Assembly (NCBI GenBank): GCA_903835685.1
Contig: CAILNX010000056.1
Coordinates: 62,001-126,000, forward strand
Source of the DNA: an uncultured delta proteobacterium
GTDB lineage: Bacteria > Desulfobacterota > Desulfovibrionia > Desulfovibrionales > Desulfovibrionaceae
Length of the DNA: 64,000 nucleotides
Direction of reading: 5' to 3'
The notes under the pieces are model-generated. The model was given only the letters and a program-made list of their open reading frames with translations, made no database searches and was not told where the DNA came from. How positions within the stretch are numbered: position 1 is the stretch's first letter; the number at the start of each line of letters is the position of its first letter. This document shows positions 36,217 through 44,002 of this stretch, in pieces. The translations under genes were made by a program, and so were the position numbers.

Positions 36217-37476
36217 TTAAAGCAGGGACACCAGCAGGGCCACGTTCAGGGCGATGACCGTAAGGGCGATGGCCGCGAGCACCACGGTGTGCCAGGTCGT
36301 GTTGGCGTAGGACCCCATGACCTTCCTGGAGCTGGTCAGATAGAGCTGCAACAGGATGGTCACGGGCAGTTGCACGCTCAAGGCGATCTGGGAGTACACG
36401 AGGCCCTTGAAGGGGTCGCCCACCAGGAGGATGAGGCCTGCGGCCAGGCCCAGGGTCAGGCCCACGCCCCAGCGGGTGTGGATGTCCTTGGTGTTGTAGG
36501 GCTCCCCGAAGATTCCCGCGAATATCCCGCCCCCGGCCATGGCCGCGGTCAGGCTGGAGGCCACCCCGGCCAGAAGCAGGGCCAGGGCGAAGACCAGGGC
36601 CGAGGCCGGACCCAGCAGGGGCTCGAGCATGGCCTTGGCCTGCTCCAGGGTGTCCACGGCCTCGCCCACCCGGAAGAAGGTGGCGGCGGCCATGAGGATC
36701 ATGGCGCTGTTGATGGCCCAGCCCACCAGCATGGAGATGAGCGTGTCCAGGAACTCGTAGCGGAGCTGGTGGTGGATGACCTCGGGGTCCTTCAAATTCC
36801 ACTGGCGGCTCTGGATGATCTCCGAGTGCAGGAAGAGGTTGTGGGGCATGACCACGGCCCCGAGCACGCTCATGATGATGGGCATGGCCCCGTCCGGAAA
36901 GACCGGGACCACCCAGGCCCGGGCGGCCTGCGCCCAGTCCAGATGGACCAGGGACAGCTCGTAGATGAAGCAGATGCCGATCAGGGACACGAAGCCGATG
37001 ATGTATTTCTCCAGCTTCTGGTAGGAGTTGGAGAAGATCATCCAGACCACCAGCCCCAGAGTGAGGAAGGTGCCCAGGGGAATGGGAATGTGGAAGAGCA
37101 TGCCCAGGGCAATGGCCCCGCCCAAAAGCTCGGCCAGGGCCGTGGACACCGCCGCAGCCACGGCCGTGCCCAGGACCAGGCGGGACAGGGTCTTGGGCAG
37201 ATAGGCCGTGGACGCCTCGGACAGGCACAGGCCGGTGACGATGCCCAGATGCGCGGCGTTGTGCTGGAGCACGATGAGCATGGCCGTGGACAGGGTCACC
37301 ATCCACAGCAGGGTGTAGCCGTAGCCCGCCCCGGCCGCCACGTTGGAGGCCCAGTTGCCCGGATCGATGAAACCCACGGTGACCAGCAGCCCGGGGCCGA
37401 TGTAGCGCCAGATCTCCCAGGCCATGAGCCCGGGCTTGTGCCGCTCCCCCAGTGGTTTGAAGATCGAAAAGCCCAT
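36217..37476 (-). CDS. Nramp family divalent metal transporter
   Basis: A 419-aa integral membrane protein with about 11 hydrophobic segments. The metal-binding TM1 motif DPGNWAS near residue 42 (family: DPGN) and the TM6-region MPHNLFLHS (family: MPHxxxLHS) are both intact, so Mn2+ or Fe2+ uptake with protons is expected. ATG 37476 begins the family's basic N-terminus. The 660 bp upstream, shared with a divergent thioredoxin-reductase-like gene, hold six copies of one 18-bp motif, which may bear on its regulation. Confidence 0.93.
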   Translation of the reverse strand: MGFSIFKPLGERHKPGLMAWEIWRYIGPGLLVTVGFIDPGNWASNVAAGAGYGYTLLWMVTLSTAMLIVLQHNAAHLGIVTGLCLSEASTAYLPKTLSRLVLGTAVAAAVSTALAELLGGAIALGMLFHIPIPLGTFLTLGLVVWMIFSNSYQKLEKYIIGFVSLIGICFIYELSLVHLDWAQAARAWVVPVFPDGAMPIIMSVLGAVVMPHNLFLHSEIIQSRQWNLKDPEVIHHQLRYEFLDTLISMLVGWAINSAMILMAAATFFRVGEAVDTLEQAKAMLEPLLGPASALVFALALLLAGVASSLTAAMAGGGIFAGIFGEPYNTKDIHTRWGVGLTLGLAAGLILLVGDPFKGLVYSQIALSVQLPVTILLQLYLTSSRKVMGSYANTTWHTVVLAAIALTVIALNVALLVSLL

Positions 37477-38135
37477 GCCCCTCCCCGGCCGCTCCTGGCG
37501 CGGCGCGAATCATCCCATTGACCGCGCTTCTACCCGCCGGAACGCGGCCCTGTCAAACCGGCCGAAACCGGCCCGCGCCAGGGAAAGGCACATTTCCACA
37601 GCCCCCATTGTTCCTTTCGCCGGGCGTGGAAGACTGAAGGGTCGGCCCCCGCCTGGCCACTTTCCATGGCAACATACTGAAATCATCAATGTACAGAAGA
37701 GAATCACTAAAAAATCCATTGGAATCGACAGCCCAAAAGCCCCTCTGAGGCCTGGAACCGACCGGCCCCGCTCCCCAGGAGGGTACGAACATTTCCACAG
37801 AACCGGGTTTTCCCTCTGGTCAGGGCCAGTCCAAAGCCTTGCCAGAGGCCGGTTGCGAGTCAGGCCCCTCCAGGTTGCGCACATCTCCACAGTTTGGCGG
37901 ATTTGACCGTGACCTCCGCACCCGCGTTCCAGGAGGTTACGAACATTTCCACTTTTGGCCCTCAAAGGCCCGGGCAACCCTGCAACCTGCCCGCCCCCGG
38001 GTTGCGAACATCTCCACAACCCGGCCCGGGGTTACGAACATTTCCACTCCCGGCCGGGCCTTTCCTCCTGGGTCCAGGGTGTTTATATAATGGAACAGAA
38101 GGCCAAACCATGTTCCAAAAGTTCAGGGAGACCCC
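37477..38135. other. Repeat-bearing non-coding region between divergent genes
   Basis: This 659-bp gap between the Nramp and flavoprotein genes is unusually long for this window. It has an AT-rich patch at 37670-37725 and six direct motif copies. Frames across it are scrambled by the repeats and do not resemble proteins. A perfect TATAAT at 38086-38091 lies about 45 nt before the flavoprotein ATG without a matching -35, which suggests that an activator is needed. Confidence 0.6.
37582..38047 (+). repeat. Six direct copies of an 18-bp motif
   Basis: The consensus GGTTRCGAACATYTCCAC occurs, all on the same strand, with its core ACATYTCCAC at 37590, 37789, 37881, 37943, 38008 and 38038. The copy at 37590 keeps only the core. 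Intervals are 199, 92, 62, 65 and 30 bp, becoming shorter toward the flavoprotein gene. Several copies are preceded by CCAGGAGG-like sequence and followed by AG. The last copy ends about 40 bp before the TATAAT, a normal position for an activator site. Confidence 0.8.
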
Positions 38136-39062
38136 ATGGAAAAGACCAAATGCCTGATCATCGGCGCCGGGCCGGCCGGACTTTCTGCGGCCATCTACAC
38201 GGCCCGGGCCGGGGTTCCCACCCTGGTCATCGGCTGCGCGCCCAAGGTGGCCGGGGACTACGACATCGACAATTATTTCGGGTTTCCCGAGACCATCTCC
38301 GGGGCTGATCTCATGGACCGGGGCCTGCGCCAGGCCCAGCGCTTCGGAGCCGAGGTGCGTTGCGACCAGATCCTGGGCCTGCACACGAGCGAGGCGGGCG
38401 GATTCGTGGCCAAGACCGTGAGCGGCGAGATCGAGGCCAGGAGCGTGATCATCGCGGCCGGGGTGTCCCGCAACCGGCCGAACATTCCGGGCCTGGACCG
38501 CTACGACGGCAAGGGCGTGTCCTGGTGCGTGAGCTGCGACGGGTTCTTCTACCGGGGGAGAAAGGTCCTGGTGGTGGGCGAGCGGGATTACGCGGCCAAC
38601 CAGGCCATCGAGCTTCTGGCCTTCACCCCGCAGGTGAGCGTGTGCACGGGCGGCAAGCCCAGCCAGATATCCCCGGACTACGCCGCCCGCCTGGCCGAGC
38701 ACGGCATTGCCGTGACCACGGCCAAGATCACGGCCCTGTCCGGCGACCCGGCCCTGACCGCCGTCACCCTGGACCCCGGCGGGGAGCAGGCCATGGACGG
38801 CATTTTCGTGGCCATGGGCCAGGCCTCGGCCCTGGATTTCGCAGCCACCCTGGGGCTTGTCCGCCACCGGGACTTCATCGAGGCGGACGAGGATCAGAAG
38901 ACCAATATCCCCGGGGTGTTCGCCGCCGGGGACTGCGTGGGCAAGTTCCTCCAGATCGGCGTGGCCGTGGGCGAAGGGGCCAAGGCCGCGCGCTCGGCCA
39001 TCCGCTTTCTCAAGGAGCGTAAGGAGGGCGGAACACTAGGCGGGCCGAGCAGGACGGGCTGA
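38136..39062 (+). CDS. Thioredoxin-reductase-like flavoprotein lacking NADPH motifs
   Basis: A 308-aa FAD protein of the thioredoxin reductase family: FAD site CLIIGAGPAGLSAAIYTARAG, redox pair CVSCDG near residues 130-133, and the C-terminal VFAAGDCVGKFLQIGVAVGEGAKAA. The second Rossmann motif, normally GGGxSA, reads VVGERDYAANQAIEL, and the HRRxxxR that binds the NADPH phosphate is replaced by CTGGKPSQ. A reductant other than NADPH, such as ferredoxin as in the flavin-type ferredoxin:thioredoxin reductases, is therefore likely (inferred). ATG 38136 has GGGAGA. No thioredoxin gene is adjacent. Confidence 0.85.
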   Translation: MEKTKCLIIGAGPAGLSAAIYTARAGVPTLVIGCAPKVAGDYDIDNYFGFPETISGADLMDRGLRQAQRFGAEVRCDQILGLHTSEAGGFVAKTVSGEIEARSVIIAAGVSRNRPNIPGLDRYDGKGVSWCVSCDGFFYRGRKVLVVGERDYAANQAIELLAFTPQVSVCTGGKPSQISPDYAARLAEHGIAVTTAKITALSGDPALTAVTLDPGGEQAMDGIFVAMGQASALDFAATLGLVRHRDFIEADEDQKTNIPGVFAAGDCVGKFLQIGVAVGEGAKAARSAIRFLKERKEGGTLGGPSRTG

Positions 39063-39122
39063 AATGAGTTGTAATATGTGACAGACCCGGCTATAGAATC
39101 GTTTGCGGCATTTTCGCCGCGA

Positions 39123-39140
39123 ATCGCCCGGCCGGGCGAT
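39123..39140. promoter_or_regulatory. Perfect 18-bp palindrome before the PilZ gene
   Basis: ATCGCCCGGCCGGGCGAT lies 28 bp upstream of the ATG at 39169. It may be an operator or an RNA hairpin in the leader. No promoter elements are obvious next to it. Confidence 0.4.
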
Positions 39141-39168
39141 CGCGGACTCACTCCAAACGGCGGTAGGC

Positions 39169-40047
39169 ATGGCGGCGGCCCTCTCCATCAAATCTCCCCA
39201 GCCCGAAGGCTCGGCAGCCCAGAAGCTGGTCCTGGAGAGCTTTGACACGGCCCTGGCCCAACGCTCGAAATTCCATCTGGTCTTCGACAGCTCGGTCACC
39301 AGCATGACCAACTTGAGCGGCTCCCTGCTGGAATTTACGCCCAAGTCCATGACCATGGAGCTCCTCGGCCCCAAGGCCGTGCCCCAGAGCTGGGTCGGGG
39401 TGGCCCTGACCTGCTATTTCCGCGTCACCGAGCGCAACAACCGCTCGGCCCACGTGTTCTACAGCTTCACCACCCACATCGAAAAGATCGTGCAGAAGAG
39501 CGAGGGCGTGGCCGTCCTCGCCCTGCGGACGCCCGACGCCCTGCAACGCAGCCAGCGCCGCCAGAGCATGCGGGTCAAGATGGACCTGCGCCTGTTCAGC
39601 ACCCTGTCCTTCTGAATCTACGCCCAGGAAGGCTTCGATCTGGCCAACCCCATGCTGGACCTGAAGATGCTGGGAAAAAATCTGGCCCGAACCGATAACC
39701 TTTCGGCCGGAGGCATGCGCCTGGTGCTCACCGCTCCGGTGGTCAAGGCCGCGCCCCTGCCCGTGGAGAAGGGCACCCGCTTCATCATCCAGATGGTCAT
39801 CAAGAATACCGAGGGAGGTCCCGACGACCCCTACTGGATCATCGCCCGGGTCTCCAACGCCACCCGCGATTTCGTGACCAAGGAGGTGGTCTGCGGCATG
39901 GAATTCATCGCCGAGGGCCGCAGCGATCCCGAGACCGGCAAGGTGGCCTGGAAAAAGGTCGTGGACAACGTCATTGCCGGGATCGGCAAGTGGACCTACA
40001 AGTGGAACCTCGACGTCTACCGGGAAAAGGGCATCTCCAACGCCTGA
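39169..40047 (+). pseudogene. PilZ-domain (YcgR-like) gene interrupted by an in-frame TGA
   Basis: One frame runs from ATG 39169 to the stop at 40047 with a single internal TGA at 39613-39615. The first part (148 codons) has a YcgR-like N-terminal domain and the PilZ motif RRQSMR (RxxxR). After the TGA the frame continues as DNLSAGG (the (D/N)xSxxG motif) and the remaining PilZ strands (FIIQMVIKNTEG, WIIARVSNATRD, CGMEFIAEG). The two c-di-GMP motifs thus fall on opposite sides of the stop. A change of TGG (Trp) to TGA, a sequencing error, or recoding could explain it; no convincing SECIS hairpin follows. An ATG at 39652 could restart the second part but has no ribosome site. Confidence 0.8.
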
Positions 40048-40085
40048 TTTCCCTGCCCAACGCGTGACCCCTCCTGGGAGACCCC

Positions 40086-40814
40086 ATGACCCGCAAACAC
40101 ATCCTCACCCTCTGCGTGGTGGCCGGCCTGGTCATCGCCATGACCCTCAAGCTCACCTCCCACGCTCCGGTCACGGCCCAGTCCCCCGCCACTCCCGACC
40201 AGGCCCTGGCCCAGCTCAAAGACGGCAATCTGCGCTACGTGAGGGGCGTGAGCATGCACCCCCGGCAGGACCAGATCCGGCGAACCGAGACCGTGAAGAA
40301 CGGCCAGCATCCCTTGGCCACGGTGGTGGGCTGTTCGGACTCCCGCGAGCCCCTGGAGATCATCTTCGACCAGGGCGTGGGCGATCTTTTCGTGGTCCGG
40401 GTGGCCGGAAACGTGGGGGGCACGGACGAGGTGGCCTCCATCGAATACGGGACCGAACACCTGTCCACCCCGATCGTCCTGGTCCTGGGGCACACCAAAT
40501 GCGGGGCGGTCACGGCCACGGTCCAGAAGGCCGCGGTCGAAGGCAGCATCCCGGCCCTGATCAACCAGATCGCCCCGGCCGTGGACCAGGCCCGGGCCGC
40601 CGATCCCAAGGCCACGGGTGACGCCCTGGTGGAAAAGGCCATCCGGGCCAATGTGCACAAGACCATGGCCGACCTGTTCCAGAAGAGCCAGATCGTCCGC
40701 CACCTGGTGGCCGAGGGCAAACTCAAGGTCGTGGGCGGGGTCTACGACCTGGACTCGGCCAGCATCGAATGGCTGGGCGAACATCCGGACCAGGCCAAAT
40801 TCCTGGCCCACTAG
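40086..40814 (+). CDS. Exported beta-class carbonic anhydrase
   Basis: A 242-aa zinc enzyme that interconverts CO2 and bicarbonate. The N-terminal 30 residues (basic MTRKH, hydrophobic ILTLCVVAGLVIAMTL, then APVTAQS) form a signal peptide or anchor, so it acts outside the cytoplasm, which is unusual for the beta class. Zinc ligands are the Cys of VGCSDSREP (near residue 83) with its Asp-Arg dyad, and the His and Cys of HTKCGA (near 136-139). ATG 40086 has GGGAG at 6 nt. The gene follows the PilZ gene by 38 nt and may share its transcript. In a sulfate reducer it may help import CO2 or buffer pH at the surface. Confidence 0.92.
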   Translation: MTRKHILTLCVVAGLVIAMTLKLTSHAPVTAQSPATPDQALAQLKDGNLRYVRGVSMHPRQDQIRRTETVKNGQHPLATVVGCSDSREPLEIIFDQGVGDLFVVRVAGNVGGTDEVASIEYGTEHLSTPIVLVLGHTKCGAVTATVQKAAVEGSIPALINQIAPAVDQARAADPKATGDALVEKAIRANVHKTMADLFQKSQIVRHLVAEGKLKVVGGVYDLDSASIEWLGEHPDQAKFLAH

Positions 40815-40905
40815 GCCGGGCATTGCCATCGGCCTGGTTTGCGGCTAGCTTGATCTCCTCCAGACGACCCATGCCCTTCGGGTCTTGATCCGCCAGGAGT
40901 CGCCA

Positions 40906-42177
40906 TTGGCCATACCGCAACCCGACGCGCTCACCTTTGACCCCGCCTCGGCGCTCAAAGGGGCCTTTTCCAGCCAGGAACGGGTGCGTCTGGGCTTCGG
41001 CGGTACGGCCAGGATGACCGCCAGCACCATCTACTGGTACGTGGAGCAGATCGGCGCGGACAGCTACGAAGCCCGCAAGCTGAACACCAATTATCTGCCC
41101 ACGGACGAGGTGGTCCGCTTAAGCACCGAAAAATTCCTGATCCGCTTCACCCCGGAGATCACCCTGTACGCCGAGAAGGTGCGGCCAGCCATGACCGAGG
41201 TGGCCCGGACCATCGAACGCGGCGACCGTCTCAGGGACGAGGGTCGGCTCTACAGCGCCGAAGAGGCCTACGACGAGGTCCTGGCCGTGGACGAGAACAA
41301 TGTGCGGGCCACCTTTGGCCTGGGCCTCACCTTCCTGGCCCGGGACGACGCCCCCAGGGCCAAGGCGGTCTTCGACCGCCTGGTGGAGTTGGACGCGGCC
41401 TATGAGACCCGGCACAAGCACATGTTCAATGAATTCGGGATCGCCCTGCGCAAGAGCACGCTCTTCGACGAGGCCCTGCTCTATTATTTCCGGGGCGTGG
41501 AGCTGGGCTGCGAGGACGAACACCTGCTCTTCAACATCGCCCGGGTCTATTTCGAGAAACACGACTGGGCCAACTGCGCCAAGTATCTGGCCCTGTGCCT
41601 GGAGACCAACCAGGCCGTGGAAGAAGCCCGGCAGTTCTGCGCCTTCATCTTGGCTAAAAGCGCCAAGCCCGAGGGCCGGGACATCATGGACCGCGCCGCA
41701 AAGCGCATGAACATCGACGCGGCCTATCTGCTCAACCGCCTCAAGGTGGCGGCCCATTTGTCCAGCGAGGAGGCCGAACTGAGGCGCTCCCGGCTGCGAC
41801 CCAAGATCGAGAACGCCGCCCGGCGGCAGCGGCATCTCCTGGAGACGGCCCGGGCGGCCGAAGAGGGCCAGCCCCCCCCGGCTCCGTTGCCCGAGGATGA
41901 CCTCCTGGCCTCCATGGATCAGCATATCCACTCGGACGACGGCGGGGACATCTTTCCCGCCCCCCGGGAGGACGAACTGGCCGGGTTGGCCCAGGTTTCC
42001 CAGGGGATCGTCCAGCCCCTGGCCCCGGCCCTGATCGACGACCCGGCTCTCGAGGCTGGCCGGTCCATGGACGCGGGCCTGGACCTGCATCCCCTGCTCC
42101 TGGACCCCATGCCCGAGTCCCCGGCCCCCCGGACCAAAAAAAAGACCAAATCCGCCCCGGCCAAGGGAACGCCCTGA
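40906..42177 (+). CDS. TPR-repeat protein
   Basis: A 423-aa soluble protein. Residues 85-270 contain about five tetratricopeptide-like helical repeats (YSAEEAYDEVLAVDENNVRATFGLGLTFLARDDAPRAKAVFDRLVELD, FDEALLYYFRGVELGCEDEHLLFNIARVYFEKHDWANCAKYL). The N-terminal 80 residues (FSSQERVRLGFGGTARMTASTIYWYVEQI) form a separate domain I cannot name, and the C-terminus is Pro/Asp-rich and disordered, ending in a Lys-rich RTKKKTKSAPAKG. I chose TTG 40906, 6 nt after AGGAG; a TTG at 40885 is in frame but unsupported. It probably assembles a complex, perhaps in signalling; no specific partner is indicated. Confidence 0.75.
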   Translation: MAIPQPDALTFDPASALKGAFSSQERVRLGFGGTARMTASTIYWYVEQIGADSYEARKLNTNYLPTDEVVRLSTEKFLIRFTPEITLYAEKVRPAMTEVARTIERGDRLRDEGRLYSAEEAYDEVLAVDENNVRATFGLGLTFLARDDAPRAKAVFDRLVELDAAYETRHKHMFNEFGIALRKSTLFDEALLYYFRGVELGCEDEHLLFNIARVYFEKHDWANCAKYLALCLETNQAVEEARQFCAFILAKSAKPEGRDIMDRAAKRMNIDAAYLLNRLKVAAHLSSEEAELRRSRLRPKIENAARRQRHLLETARAAEEGQPPPAPLPEDDLLASMDQHIHSDDGGDIFPAPREDELAGLAQVSQGIVQPLAPALIDDPALEAGRSMDAGLDLHPLLLDPMPESPAPRTKKKTKSAPAKGTP

Positions 42178-42208
42178 TGTCCGCCCACTCCCGGCCTGAC
42201 TCGGCCCC

Positions 42209-43141
42209 ATGTCCCTGACCAGGCCCATTCCCGTGGCCCTGGCCCGGGTCCCGGGGTACGATTCCCCCGGACTGGCCCAGGGCGTGGCCCAGGTCCTTCA
42301 GGCCAGTGGCTTCGCCCCGGCCCCGGGAACCAGGGTCCTGGTCAAGCCCAACCTGGTCAGCCGCCGCAACGCGACCCTCTCCTGCACCCATCCCCAGGTG
42401 GCGGTGGCGGCCTGCGTCTGGCTTCTGGACCGGGGGGCCAAGCCCTTTGTGGCCGACTCCCCGGCCTTTGGCGACGTGTACGGCGTAGCCCGGGCCTGCG
42501 GCCTGGACCGCGCCCTGGCCCGCATCAATGTGCCCCTGACCCCGCTCCTGGCCCCCCGCACCCTGACCACCTCTTTCGGCCAAGGCATCGGGGTCTCGGC
42601 CCAAGCCCTGGACGCCGAGGTCATCCTCAATCTGCCCAAGCTCAAGGCCCACGGGCAGATGGTTATGACCGGCGCGGTGAAAAACCTCTTCGGCCTGGCC
42701 GTGGGCTTCCGCAAGGCCCTGGCCCACGCCCGCTGGGGCGAGCAGGGCAACCGCTTCGAGGCGGCCATCCTGGACATCCTGGCCGCCTGCCCGAGCGTGC
42801 ACACCCTGATGGACGGGGTCACGGCCATGCACCGGGACGGGCCAGTGGGCGGGGACCCCTGCCCCTTAAGCCTGCTGGCCGCCAGCCCGGACCCGGTGGC
42901 TGTAGACACGGCCGTGTATACACTGCTGGGCCTGACCCCGGCCCGCATTCCCTTGTGGCGCGAGGCCCTGGCCCGGAACCTGCCCGGGGCCTTTCCCGAA
43001 AATCTGGCCTATCCGTTGGAGCAGCCCACGGCCTTTGACGGCACACTCTTCGAGCCGCCCAAAAGGGTGTTGCCCGTGACCTTCCGGCCCCTGCGTCTGG
43101 TCAGGGGGAGGATCAAAAGTCTGTTGGAGCGGTGGAGATAG
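42209..43141 (+). CDS. DUF362 family protein
   Basis: A 310-aa protein with the DUF362 core: VLVKPNLVSRRNATLSCTHPQVAVAACVWLLDRGAKPFVADSPAFGD and VILNLPKLKAHGQMVMTGAVKNLFGLAVGFRKALAHARWG, followed by PDPVAVDTAVYTLLGL. Members often carry an added ferredoxin domain; this one does not. The function is unknown, although relatives occur near iron-sulfur and quinone genes. It lies 31 nt after the TPR gene and is convergent with mqnA, whose stop is 27 nt away. Confidence 0.82.
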   Translation: MSLTRPIPVALARVPGYDSPGLAQGVAQVLQASGFAPAPGTRVLVKPNLVSRRNATLSCTHPQVAVAACVWLLDRGAKPFVADSPAFGDVYGVARACGLDRALARINVPLTPLLAPRTLTTSFGQGIGVSAQALDAEVILNLPKLKAHGQMVMTGAVKNLFGLAVGFRKALAHARWGEQGNRFEAAILDILAACPSVHTLMDGVTAMHRDGPVGGDPCPLSLLAASPDPVAVDTAVYTLLGLTPARIPLWREALARNLPGAFPENLAYPLEQPTAFDGTLFEPPKRVLPVTFRPLRLVRGRIKSLLERWR

Positions 43142-43168
43142 AAAGGCGGGGGCGGAGTTTTTTCTTGC

Positions 43169-44002
43169 TCACTCGAAGAAGACCAGGTCCGGGACCTTGG
43201 GGATGATCCCGGCCTGGGCCAGGTGGCTGTAGAAGACCGTAAGTCCTTCCTGCTCGGCGGGACCCAGGTCGTAGACCAGACCCGCGAAGTACTGGCGCAT
43301 GCGCTCGGGGTCCAGGATGCCCGAGCGGCAGGCCAGTTCGACGATCGTGTCCGGGTGCTCCTGGCCCCAGGCCTTGGCCGCAAGCATGGCCGAACAGGCG
43401 TCGGTCAGGGCCGACCCCAACTCCTGGGCGGCCCGGCGGCGCACCAGCCAGACCCCGAATATGAAGGGCAGCCCGGTCCACTCGCGCCAGGCCTCGCCCA
43501 GGTCCCAGCGGTGGGGATAGTCGGGATGGTCGCGCAGGCGCAGGGCCTCGTTGCCGATGGCCAGCACGGCCTTGGGCCGTTTGCCCTGCTCCAGGAGCGC
43601 CGTGGCGTTCTCCACCCGGTACTTGGGCGTGACCTTCAGGTTCTCGGAAAACAGGATGCGCAGGAGCATGGCCGAGGTGTGGGTCTGGGCGCTGACCACC
43701 ACGGTCTCGCCGCCCAGGTCCTCGGGTGGGACGAGCGAGAGCAGGATCACGCTCATGACCGGCCCCCGGCTGCCGATGGCCAGGTCCGGGACCAGGAAAT
43801 AGGACTCGGGGCTGCGGGCGTACTCCACCGAGGAATTGGCCGAGACATCCAGCAGCCCCTGGGCCATCATGTTGTTCAGTTCGGCCGGAGGGCCGCTGAC
43901 CATGGCGAAATTGTGCGGCACCAGCCCGGCGTCCAGGGGATGCTGGAGGGGCAGGACGTTTAAGTAACTGCTACGGCCCAGGCGGACCAGGCGCTCGTCC
44001 AT
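43169..44002 (-). CDS. mqnA: Chorismate dehydratase (menaquinone, futalosine pathway)
   Basis: A 277-aa protein with a periplasmic-binding-protein fold that dehydrates chorismate to 3-enolpyruvoylbenzoate, the first committed step of futalosine menaquinone synthesis. Signatures are LVRLGRSSYLNVLPLQHPLDAG, GLLDVSANSSVEYA, and SQTHTSA-like SAQTHTSAMLLRIL. It is the last gene of a minus-strand run mqnE-mqnC-mqnA; its ATG overlaps the mqnC stop by one base (TAATG). There is no signal peptide, in keeping with a cytoplasmic enzyme. Confidence 0.95.
   Translation of the reverse strand: MDERLVRLGRSSYLNVLPLQHPLDAGLVPHNFAMVSGPPAELNNMMAQGLLDVSANSSVEYARSPESYFLVPDLAIGSRGPVMSVILLSLVPPEDLGGETVVVSAQTHTSAMLLRILFSENLKVTPKYRVENATALLEQGKRPKAVLAIGNEALRLRDHPDYPHRWDLGEAWREWTGLPFIFGVWLVRRRAAQELGSALTDACSAMLAAKAWGQEHPDTIVELACRSGILDPERMRQYFAGLVYDLGPAEQEGLTVFYSHLAQAGIIPKVPDLVFFE

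Noticed and set aside
37582-38047. CRISPR array
   Set aside because: The motif copies are short, imperfect and irregularly spaced (30-199 bp), and no cas genes are nearby.
39613-39660. Selenocysteine insertion at the PilZ TGA
   Set aside because: Only weak stems follow the TGA, and PilZ proteins are not known selenoproteins; a mutation or error is more likely, though not excluded.
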